A stretch of 64,000 bases of DNA from Hondaea fermentalgiana. Its lineage: Eukaryota > Sar > Bigyra > Thraustochytrida > Thraustochytriidae. Shown piece after piece: positions 28,938-37,555 of this stretch (position 1 is the stretch's first letter; each line of letters opens with the position of its first letter). The notes beneath the pieces are model-generated. The model did no database searches. It worked only from the letters and a program-made list of their open reading frames with translations, and was not told the DNA's origin. The DNA is taken from assembly GCA_014084085.1 (NCBI GenBank), contig NPFB01000029.1, forward strand, positions 1 through 64,000. The letters run 5' to 3'. Both the position numbers and the translations under genes were made by a program.

Positions 28938-31900
28938 TTACAGGTCATCAGGGACGCCATCGTTAGAGGCTGATTCGTCGGGAGGTGATGAACTGTCATC
29001 ATCAACATCATCATCACCATCATCATCATCATCATCATCGTCTTTGTCTCCGACCTCTTGATCTTGTTGTTCGTTTGTTCCCTTTTCGTCATCATTAGCG
29101 TCATCATTGTCTTCTCCATCTTCATCATTTTCTTCTTCTTGATCTTGATCTTCTTCTTCCTTCTCATTCTCATCGAGATTCTCGTCGCCGTTGCGGCCAT
29201 CACTGTCCTCGACCCCCTCGTCGAGATCGACAACCTCCTGCTCGCTATCGACGCGGTCGTCATCTTCTTCAACACCATCGTCCAGGTCAACGACTCCTTC
29301 ATCACTCTCGTCGTCATCTTCCTCGTCACCTTCGACCTGGGCATGTTGCTCGGTGTTACGGAAATGAGCGTCCACATCCTCGTTTTCATCGCTGTTTTCG
29401 TCCTCCTCAAAGTCGTCCAGATTCCCTTCGTCGTCTTCCTCTTCTTGGTCATCATTGTCGTCATATTTATCGTCGTCGTCTTCCTCCCCCTCATCAAGAG
29501 ATGCGCTCAGCTGCGCGTCAAGGCCACGGACGACGACAGGAGGCAAAGGAGGAGACGCAGGCAAGCTTGCCGCGCTGTCAGGTTCCTCCTCGCGGAGAAC
29601 CGTAAGGCTCGAGCGCCTGACTGGCCCTCCGACGGAACTGCTGCGTGATCGCGTTCGCGAGCGCGAAGTCGCCAGGAGGTCGACATCCTCCAAAGATGAA
29701 GACGCCCCGGGCGCGGCCGCAATGCCATCAAAGATCTCGCTGCCAGTGTACAGAGACTCGGTCAGGAAGAGAGCGAAACTCTTGGTACGAAGAAAGGTAT
29801 TCAGGTACGGGCGATGGATTCGCATGCATTTCGAAAGAAAAGCGCGAACGTTAAAGCTCACCATAATGTTGTGCCCGCCAGCATAATCGAACGAAGGTGG
29901 GACATGACGAAGGTTGTGGTTGCTGCTGCTATTATGGCCAGCGCGAGAGAGCCCGTTGCTGCTTCCACGGTGGTAATGGAGACGAGAGCGCATCTCGTAC
30001 TCGTCCTCCTCCTCTTCGTCGTCTTCATCATCCTCGTTAAGGTCATATGTGAGACAAAAAGCACGGTAGTTGGTGAGCAGCTTGGCGTGAACTTGCATGA
30101 GCTTTTCGTGATAGGCTGCCAGCGTCGCATTTTTCTCCGGAATCATCGCCCAGTCTTCGATGAGTTTGTCGCGAAGGCTTTCTGGGAAGCTAGGAATCAG
30201 CGTTTCTTGCGCGACCGGGGGCATGCCCATGCTCAAGGTGGACGTTGCAGAACTCATGGAAGAGGTTCGCGGACGACGAGAAACCACAGTGTCATCCATG
30301 CGGAACAGTGGATGACTGAATCGCGTGAGCGCAAGACGCGTGTCCCGGTTGTGAACCCACTCGGGTCCAATAGGTTGCGATGGGTCCACAGGTTTGTTTG
30401 TGCCCGAATAGTTTTGCTGTTGCTCCGCAAGGTTCTGCAAGTCTTCACGTGAGGGGCGCGGGATATCGAGCACATCCGAGTCAATGTCAAGCACGAGCGT
30501 GCCATCGAGGAGCAAGGGTTCCAGCGCGCGCACGGCAAGAAAACGCTCCATGGGGCTCTGATTATCGTGCTCCTGCAACATGTAGTCGCGGATGTCGTCG
30601 TAGCCAGCGAATTCACCTAAATAAGTGTCACGGGCGCCGAGTCCACGCGTGCACATACCCATGAAAAAGGGGGCACTCAGATACCGTTGCTGACGTGAGG
30701 ATGCCTGGTCACTTCGAATGGACTCGAGCTCCTCGATTTTTTTCGCACGACGCTCGGCATGAGCGCGCGCGAGTGCCACCGGCAAGAGCGGATTGAAGGT
30801 GTGTTTCCACACAAAAGGCCACAGCATGGACCGCAGCGCCTCGGCGACAAAGACGACGGCCGAGGCGCTATCCGAGAGCAAGAGAAGCGGACGGTTCAAG
30901 AGCAAGCTCGCGAGCACGTCGGCTACATGCTCCTTGCGCACGAACTTGAAAAGGTGTGAAAAGGGATAGTGAGGACGGGCGGGACCAGGCGCAAGATTCT
31001 GCGAACGTCCCCGCACCCCGTTGGCAATTTCGTGCCGCATATAGGCATTGAGGCGTCGCACCGTGGTCGTAAGAGGCTGCACTTCCAATGGCGAGTTTGC
31101 GAATGCAGGGAGCACTTCGTCCATGGACCTGCGTAGTTGCTGGTAGTAAGGTCGACCATACGAAAGCAGGGCCACAGGCTCTGGCACGAAGGCGAATGTG
31201 GGCTCGCACTTGGTCTTACCGCAAGCCAGGCAGCGCTCCACTTTATGCGTGTACCCGCGCACAAAAGTGAACTTGACCGGACTCGGACTGCGCACAATCT
31301 GGTCGATCACGTCAGAAAATTTTCGGTTCGAAACATCACGGTCATTGACAGACACCAAGAGGTCGCGGATCTTGAGCGCTCCACTGCGCTTGGCCGGGCA
31401 TATGCTGCCGTCGAGTCGCGTGATGAACGACTCAAGTTCGACAAACCCGGTCTGCGTCAGCGCGAGGTTCATGCCAAGACCGTACTTGCTGTGCTTGGCA
31501 AGGCGGATTACAATCTCATGGTACCCGTTGTCCATCGTGGACACCTCTGCCTCATCATTCGTCGAGTCGAGGCCATGCATGGGCTCCGAAGACTCCATCT
31601 CCATTTCCTCCGCATCTCGCTGCGAGGCAATGGGACAATCAACCTGCATGAGCTTGTACGATGTGTGCACCGCGCCATACCAGAAGCGCAGCTTGCTTGC
31701 GCGTTCGGGATGATGGTGTTGGCGGCAAGGCATTGTTACAGGATGAATCGTAGGCGCCGGAGTCATGGCCATCACCTGTTCCCGGACACGCGAGATCCAC
31801 CTTTTGCGCTCCGCGGCATTCATGCGCTGCTCGCGCACGTGGCAAATTTCCGTTGACATGTCTGCCGCCGTCAATTGCAGACCGTCTTCTCCAACCACAT

Positions 31901-34703
31901 CCCTCACTGTAATGCGGGTGAACGATCGGCGCGGTCGTGGCGAGGGCAAAATGTACCCAGAGATATTTTCAGGATCGGCACTCGGACGGATCCAAAGATT
32001 CACCTTGAGATGATCGCTTGATGCCCAGTCCGCATTCTCAAGATCGACGACGCGGACTTGGAGTCCAAGGGGCAGCATGTACGCGTGCAGGTCAGGCGGA
32101 AGGCCCGAAAGGTTTTCGAGACTTTCGATGCCTTTAAAGTGCGCATGTTCGAATTTGACGTGACGGCCACCATCTCTGGCATAATGGGACGAGGCGCTAT
32201 CAACGTGCTGATGCGGGCTGTCCTCCTCCTCGTCATCGAGCATATCCTCTTCATCATCGTAGCCGTCCGTATCCTCCTCGTCTGTGTCCTCTTCCTCGTC
32301 AAAACTGTGATTCCGGCCGCGAAAACCGCCAAGGTTCTCTGCCCGGACACCATCAGCACCCGCGGCGGCCACGGCGTGGTTTGGGTCGAGCGTCATTTCT
32401 GTCCGCGTGCGAAAGAGAAGGCCACCTCCTCGAAAGGACAGGGAGGGACTCGCGCACGAGCACGTACATTTCGCCTCGGAGCATGTAAAGTGGCACTCGC
32501 AGTCACAAACCATTGGGTTCGCTTCCAAAAGACGTTCGTTTGCCAAGAGGTCGCACGTGAGCTTGACCACCCCGGACACGATGGGGACCTCCTCGTCACC
32601 CTCGCGAGACCCATTCCACAGAAAGCTCGAGTGGCGTCGACGCGAGGTCGATACACCGTCACGTTCCCGGCGCGACTTCGAAATTGAAGAGTTTGCGAGA
32701 CTCATTTGTCTGCGACGCAGCGTTGCAAGATCCACGACGGATGCATGTTTGTTCATCTTGCCCATCGAGTGCGACCTGAAGAAACTCTTCAAGGAACCGG
32801 TTGACCCTGCCATAAGAGAATTGTTTCGATTGAGGCCCTTCATGCCGCCATTGCTGCCCTTGAGGCGAGAATTGCTTCCACTTGATGCGAGACCACGCGA
32901 CTCGGAATCGACGCGAATCACGGCGTCTGCGGCTTCGGCAGCTTTGGCGTCCGACACTGGGCGAGGCGGCAGGGGGAGCACCAAGAGACGTTCCGAGTAG
33001 ATGCGTCCGTGCAAAATAAGGCTCAGACGGTTTCGCGTGCGGTGCGCTTCAGAGTTTTCCTCCTCTATAAGTGCAATCAGCGCAGCGTATCCTTCGCTTT
33101 CGCGAAAGGCGGGGAAGACAGTGTCTTGCATCCAACGCAAGACATCTTGCTGAGAGAGTACAAAGACGTTTTCCAGCTGATGCGCAAGCTGGTCCAGGAT
33201 GGCTCGGTTGGCGCTGATCGAAGCAAAGCTGCTCACCGACGCGAGCTTCCCTGTCGAACCACCCAGCTCGGCAGCAATCTCCTCGAGCTGCTGTGAAGCC
33301 GCACGCTTCGCATTGTCGCTCACAAGTGTAGCCTCGACGCTCGAGCTTCGACTCAAATACTTGTCGAGGATCCCGTATGCGGCATCGAGCAAGTCGAGGA
33401 GGAATTGGCGTTCCATGCGCAGCTCTAGCGCCGCGGAAGAGGGCGCGGCGCTTACGGGGAGCATGTCGATAATGGACGAAGGTCGATTCTGGTCGCGCTG
33501 CGGTGCAAATGTGTCGCGGCGCGACATCAAGGAACGTGGCCTGCCTTGGCCCTCGACATTGCCTGCGCCGCGTGGTGTATTTACGGAAGGAAGCTCGGAC
33601 CGTTGCCGTAAAAGTCGATGGCCATCGGCCATATCCTCGGAGCGCCGCGCGCTGAGGGGCCGCCCGGGGGCGTCATTAGGGCCTTGCGAGCGCGTCCGAC
33701 CGAGGGGCGCCTTGGCGGTCTGGGCCGGCGATGTTGCCCCGATACTCACACTTAGACCACTCGCGTTGCCAAGCGATCCACGCCGCGGTGGGAAAGAGCT
33801 CGTCGAGCTGTACGTGCCGAGGCGCGTTGGGATGCCAGTGGCTCGCGCATGCGCACGCGCGCGATAGTTATCGTTGGCCTCGACGAGGAAAAGATAGTTG
33901 CCAAAGTGACCACGCAAATTTTTCTGTATGTAGCGCGCAAAAAAGGGAGAATATCGCTCCGAGTCGAGTACCTGGTGAACGTTGACCTTGCGAGAGCCTT
34001 TGAGTTGGGTAACAAGCGCTCGAAAGGACGAGCTCTCTCGAAAGCCGGTGCGATAAAGATATCGTAGCTCTGCCTCGACATAGTGTTGCGCCGAAGAAAA
34101 GAGGTCGAGAATAGGCACGGATCTTTTCACCATTTTCTTGATGCGCTCAAGATCAGCGCTCCGCGAGTAAAAGGGGTCGCGCGTCTCGACAAGAGAGAGG
34201 ATGTTGGGCTCGCGATCAAAGTAGCGTTCCCAAATTTTCTCGGCCTGGGTCGTCAAGGAGCGAATCTGGCCCACAGACTGCTTGTACTCCTCGACACTCA
34301 TCCAAAACATAAGCAGGTCCAGCTTGGTGCCCTGCGAGAGATATTCAAAGAGAAAGAGGCTGGCCTGTGGATCGTGAATAACAAAGTTGAAGGGGACCTC
34401 GTCGAGACTTTCAATGGTCTCGCCGCTGTCTTCGTTGAGGGCCATTTCGTAGGCGGCCCTCTCCGCTTCCTCGTCGTCATCCTCAAACTCGCCTAGCTCG
34501 TCGTTGTGCATGACGGACGTCGAAGTTCCCGACATTACGGAGCTCGACTCGACAAAGCTTCTTCCCCTCACCTCTGCCTCTGATCCTGACCCTGGATGTG
34601 ACAACGATGAGGTTTCTAGAGCCCCAGGTCTGGATGCACGACGTCCCAGCTGGTCTTCCTCGCCGCGAGCCCACATGTACGACTCCGCTTCTCTGCGGGC
34701 CAT
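28938..34703 (-). CDS. RGS-PDZ-DENN multidomain signalling protein, 1921 aa
   Basis: One intronless frame. An RGS-type domain starts at ~103 (FVIHDPQASLFLFEYLSQG through LYRTGF). A second RGS-like domain starts at ~236 (VLDSERYSPFFARYIQKN) and seems split by a Ser/Arg-rich disordered insert, its other half lying at ~445-550 (AAYGILDKYLS, then RWMQDTVFPAFRESEGY). A Cys cluster (CDCECHFTC...CTCSC) lies near 730. A PDZ domain lies at ~1058-1150, with the GLGMNL ligand loop. The DENN core runs from ~1180 (YPFSHLFKFV, then LLLNRPLLLLSDSASAV) with the dDENN part to ~1650. The last ~180 residues are almost all Asp/Glu, partly from a CAT trinucleotide repeat at 28990-29040. DENN proteins activate Rab GTPases and RGS domains act on G-alpha, so a link between G-protein signalling and vesicle traffic is inferred. 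Confidence 0.85.
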   Translation of the reverse strand: MARREAESYMWARGEEDQLGRRASRPGALETSSLSHPGSGSEAEVRGRSFVESSSVMSGTSTSVMHNDELGEFEDDDEEAERAAYEMALNEDSGETIESLDEVPFNFVIHDPQASLFLFEYLSQGTKLDLLMFWMSVEEYKQSVGQIRSLTTQAEKIWERYFDREPNILSLVETRDPFYSRSADLERIKKMVKRSVPILDLFSSAQHYVEAELRYLYRTGFRESSSFRALVTQLKGSRKVNVHQVLDSERYSPFFARYIQKNLRGHFGNYLFLVEANDNYRARAHARATGIPTRLGTYSSTSSFPPRRGSLGNASGLSVSIGATSPAQTAKAPLGRTRSQGPNDAPGRPLSARRSEDMADGHRLLRQRSELPSVNTPRGAGNVEGQGRPRSLMSRRDTFAPQRDQNRPSSIIDMLPVSAAPSSAALELRMERQFLLDLLDAAYGILDKYLSRSSSVEATLVSDNAKRAASQQLEEIAAELGGSTGKLASVSSFASISANRAILDQLAHQLENVFVLSQQDVLRWMQDTVFPAFRESEGYAALIALIEEENSEAHRTRNRLSLILHGRIYSERLLVLPLPPRPVSDAKAAEAADAVIRVDSESRGLASSGSNSRLKGSNGGMKGLNRNNSLMAGSTGSLKSFFRSHSMGKMNKHASVVDLATLRRRQMSLANSSISKSRRERDGVSTSRRRHSSFLWNGSREGDEEVPIVSGVVKLTCDLLANERLLEANPMVCDCECHFTCSEAKCTCSCASPSLSFRGGGLLFRTRTEMTLDPNHAVAAAGADGVRAENLGGFRGRNHSFDEEEDTDEEDTDGYDDEEDMLDDEEEDSPHQHVDSASSHYARDGGRHVKFEHAHFKGIESLENLSGLPPDLHAYMLPLGLQVRVVDLENADWASSDHLKVNLWIRPSADPENISGYILPSPRPRRSFTRITVRDVVGEDGLQLTAADMSTEICHVREQRMNAAERKRWISRVREQVMAMTPAPTIHPVTMPCRQHHHPERASKLRFWYGAVHTSYKLMQVDCPIASQRDAEEMEMESSEPMHGLDSTNDEAEVSTMDNGYHEIVIRLAKHSKYGLGMNLALTQTGFVELESFITRLDGSICPAKRSGALKIRDLLVSVNDRDVSNRKFSDVIDQIVRSPSPVKFTFVRGYTHKVERCLACGKTKCEPTFAFVPEPVALLSYGRPYYQQLRRSMDEVLPAFANSPLEVQPLTTTVRRLNAYMRHEIANGVRGRSQNLAPGPARPHYPFSHLFKFVRKEHVADVLASLLLNRPLLLLSDSASAVVFVAEALRSMLWPFVWKHTFNPLLPVALARAHAERRAKKIEELESIRSDQASSRQQRYLSAPFFMGMCTRGLGARDTYLGEFAGYDDIRDYMLQEHDNQSPMERFLAVRALEPLLLDGTLVLDIDSDVLDIPRPSREDLQNLAEQQQNYSGTNKPVDPSQPIGPEWVHNRDTRLALTRFSHPLFRMDDTVVSRRPRTSSMSSATSTLSMGMPPVAQETLIPSFPESLRDKLIEDWAMIPEKNATLAAYHEKLMQVHAKLLTNYRAFCLTYDLNEDDEDDEEEEDEYEMRSRLHYHRGSSNGLSRAGHNSSSNHNLRHVPPSFDYAGGHNIMVSFNVRAFLSKCMRIHRPYLNTFLRTKSFALFLTESLYTGSEIFDGIAAAPGASSSLEDVDLLATSRSRTRSRSSSVGGPVRRSSLTVLREEEPDSAASLPASPPLPPVVVRGLDAQLSASLDEGEEDDDDKYDDNDDQEEEDDEGNLDDFEEDENSDENEDVDAHFRNTEQHAQVEGDEEDDDESDEGVVDLDDGVEEDDDRVDSEQEVVDLDEGVEDSDGRNGDENLDENEKEEEDQDQEEENDEDGEDNDDANDDEKGTNEQQDQEVGDKDDDDDDDDGDDDVDDDSSSPPDESASNDGVPDDL

Positions 34704-35498
34704 GGCTTCCGACCCGCCTTGCGCAGAATAGCGCTGCGGCCCCGCGCAGCTCGGCGCAGCGCAGAAGAACCTCGACGTCCGTGGTGCCAGCCGGGTTCAA
34801 ACCGCCGCGCGAGCCGACCGATGGCTGCAGGCTGGATGAACGAATGCCGCTCGCCCGCTCGCCCGCTCGCTCGCTTCCACGACCGCTGGCCCGGTGGCTG
34901 GACGGACGGTCTCTGCTGCTTCCCCGGCGCCGCGACGCGCTGCGGCCGCTCCAAGACACGCCGCCACGATGCGCGCCGCCGCTGTCGCTCGCGGCCTTGC
35001 TGCGAAGCGGGAATGTCGTCGCGTCGTATCCTCGAACGAGCCCGGACTTCCGACCTCCGCTCCCGGATTTCCTACACAGGCTGCGCAACCCCGATTCGCC
35101 AACGGCTCTCCTTCCCGCGCGCTTTCTTCGGCGATGCGAGCGACCGCTGCGAGCTCGCAGAGCAGAGCGACAGACGGCAGGAGATCGGCAGAGACGAAAG
35201 GACGCACGAAGGCGGCAGGGACCACCGCGCGGGAAACCAGGAACGCAGAGCAGCGAGGCGCGCGCGCGCACGTCGCGCGTGGGTGGTGCAAGCGGTCGGA
35301 ACTCGGGGAAGCCGTGCAACACTCGCCAGCCACGTCATTTTCCTCGGGGAGCAGTGCCGGGCTCCTCGGCACGTAGAACCAGTTCTGAAGAGGCGTGGGG
35401 CGGCGCGGCACGCAAGCGGGCGAGCAAGCGCGACGGGTGGATTTCGCAAGGGCGATCAATCGACGATTTGTTGTGCGTTTTCAGACGCAAGGGAGAAA
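34704..35498. promoter_or_regulatory. Bidirectional promoter region, RGS-PDZ-DENN / PRA1
   Basis: 0.8 kb of GC-rich sequence between divergent starts. The PRA1 frame stays open through it, but the translation is Arg/Ala/Ser-rich without family resemblance. A TTTTCAG acceptor ~16 bases before the PRA1 ATG suggests a spliced 5' leader. Confidence 0.45.
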
Positions 35499-36635
35499 AT
35501 GCCGGGGTTTGACGACGTCTTTCGGCGCTCGAGCCATGTGCGCTTCGTGGAGAATCTTCGCGAGGTAATCTCGTACGGACAGATGCTTTACAAGACGGAG
35601 AGGCGAGACTGGTTGGAGTTCCTGGACATCCGCACGCTACCCAAGCGTGACGTCGACATGCTCAAGAAACGAGTTGCGGTCAACTTGCACTACTATCGTG
35701 TCAATTATGCGCTCGTTACCGTGGGTCTCTTGGCCGCAATGACAATTCTTTGGTCAACGACGCCCTTTTTTCTGATTTTTGGTTCATTTTTTCAAGCCGT
35801 GTACATGTTCCAGCATCTGTACCTGCGACCATTCCGCATTTTTGGTCGATCCTTTGACCACGCCGAGAAGAAGCGCATGTTCGCCGTCTTGCTGCCGGCC
35901 AAAGTGATTGTCATGGAGCTCGTCTTTGGGGCTTCGCTTTTGCCCACCATTGTCTTTTGCGCTTCGATTGCGCTACTAGTAGGCGCGCACGCCGTGTTGC
36001 GCCCGCAGAGCACGCGCAGTCGCTTTGGCACAATGGGAACTCCACTGCAAGCAAGCCCACTCGACGTCGAGGACGGTGGACTCTCAACGGAGCGCGTCAA
36101 GCTGTACGCTCCATCCGCAGACTTGGGATTCGGGTCGGCCGTCTCTTACACATCTGGGACCACGTCGGCAGCGGCGACAGCTGCAACATCGGATTCCTTC
36201 ACCATGCACAACGCAATGGACGAGAACACTCGTCGCGCGCGCAATGAGGCGTACGCGGCGCGTCGCCGTCAGGTCATTCAGCGTGAGCGCAAGGCAAGCC
36301 GCGCATCTGGGCTCGCGGCGCGCAACATGTGGGCTGAGCAGACCATTGTTGAAGAGCCGGAGGAGCATACAGAGGAAGCCACCAACGCTCTATCCCAGGT
36401 CGGCACAGTGAAAGAGTCCAAGGCCGAAGACGAGGATGAGAGTGGTCCGGCCATCAATGAGGTGACTGCAGCGCAGAAGCGAACCCCCAACTTTGACACC
36501 GATGATGCGGAACGTGAAAGCAACGGCGGCGCTCCGAGCAGCAAGGGCATCCAGAAGAACCGACCGAATGTGCATTTGCACATCCCAGCGCGTGCTGCCG
36601 CAATTCTGCCCCAGGCCAAGAACAAGATTGCGTAA
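35499..36635 (+). CDS. PRA1-family protein (prenylated Rab acceptor)
   Basis: 378 residues from the Met in MPGFDDVFRR. The PRA1 core is at ~35-168: WLEFLDIRTLPKR, RVAVNLHYYRVNYALVTVG, then two hydrophobic hairpins (~72-105 and ~128-165) separated by RPFRIFGRSFDHAEKKR. PRA1/Yip3 proteins are ER-Golgi membrane proteins that act on prenylated Rabs and cargo sorting. The C-terminal ~205 residues are a hydrophilic, Ser/Arg/Glu-rich tail that most family members (about 180-220 residues in all) lack. The frame is open upstream to 34719; I chose the Met that starts directly before the conserved region. The neighbouring divergent gene also has a predicted Rab-related role, but co-function is not shown. 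Confidence 0.88.
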   Translation: MPGFDDVFRRSSHVRFVENLREVISYGQMLYKTERRDWLEFLDIRTLPKRDVDMLKKRVAVNLHYYRVNYALVTVGLLAAMTILWSTTPFFLIFGSFFQAVYMFQHLYLRPFRIFGRSFDHAEKKRMFAVLLPAKVIVMELVFGASLLPTIVFCASIALLVGAHAVLRPQSTRSRFGTMGTPLQASPLDVEDGGLSTERVKLYAPSADLGFGSAVSYTSGTTSAAATAATSDSFTMHNAMDENTRRARNEAYAARRRQVIQRERKASRASGLAARNMWAEQTIVEEPEEHTEEATNALSQVGTVKESKAEDEDESGPAINEVTAAQKRTPNFDTDDAERESNGGAPSSKGIQKNRPNVHLHIPARAAAILPQAKNKIA

Positions 36636-37555
36636 ATTTTTGTACGAACAAGGATCGCGCAGCCTTCACAAATAAGATTGCGAACAAGGATCACGTAAAT
36701 TGCTTACATTTTTTCTTCCCCAAGAAAGGCACCCCCTCGTTCGTGAATGAGGTGCGATGATAGGTGGATCATTCGTCATGAAAAGAATAATTGAGAGTTT
36801 GTTTATTTTGCGTTTCGTAGCACTTTCCGTACCACGTTTTACAAAAAGAAATGCGGAAGCGGCACAAAAATATTAAAGTCCCCAGTTGCGTTGATGTTCC
36901 TGCGATTTCACAATCAGTGTCAATGAATCAGCAAGAGAAAGTATCTTCGTCGCGTCTTTGCATACACGCGAATACATTCTAGTATGGAAGCCCATGCCTG
37001 GGCCAGGCGCCACGAATGTGCTTCTCTTCTATAATCTCCTGCCTGCGAAGAAAGGCATGAAATGTAGAAGAAAAGAAATTGTTTACTGCTTTGAGAGTTT
37101 GTTCAGCTGCCCACGTCTCGGCCACATGGTCAAAGGTAAAACGGGCCACGCGTGGGGGGAAGGGGTGTGCGAACGCCTTGAGCAAATTGCTTGACGGCGA
37201 CGCAACAGCTTGCTTGCCGAGGAAACGAGAGAAAGAGAAGAATGGATGGGAGGGACAAAAGTGTTCCAAAGAATTGTTTCTGCTGGGAAAAGAGACTTGG
37301 CAAAGTTCTCTTGCTAGCGCATTCTACTCCCAAAATGATGCGACGAATCGCCAGTGGAAAGGACATCTACTGAAAAACGGCTGTGTGCACGTGTTTTTAT
37401 TAGCGCAGAGTCGGAAAAGAGCCTTCTGCGATTTCCCGTTCCGTGTGTCTGCGTTTGTCTGATGCGAAATAAATTGGTCCAATCTTCGCTTTCGTCCTTT
37501 TATCCGTGTACCATGCGCATGACTCGATTGCCTGGTAGCTCGGAACGGATGGAAT
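36636..37555. other. Convergent spacer, PRA1 / CASTOR-like
   Basis: A/T-richer 3' UTR-like sequence of both flanking genes. Open frames of 60-127 codons show no family resemblance. Nothing else is seen. Confidence 0.5.

Noticed and set aside
34719..35498. N-terminal extension of the PRA1 frame by ~260 codons
   Set aside because: The extension is Arg/Ser-rich, overlaps the start region of the divergent gene, and family members start close to the conserved core. A splice acceptor just before the chosen ATG suggests it is leader or intron.
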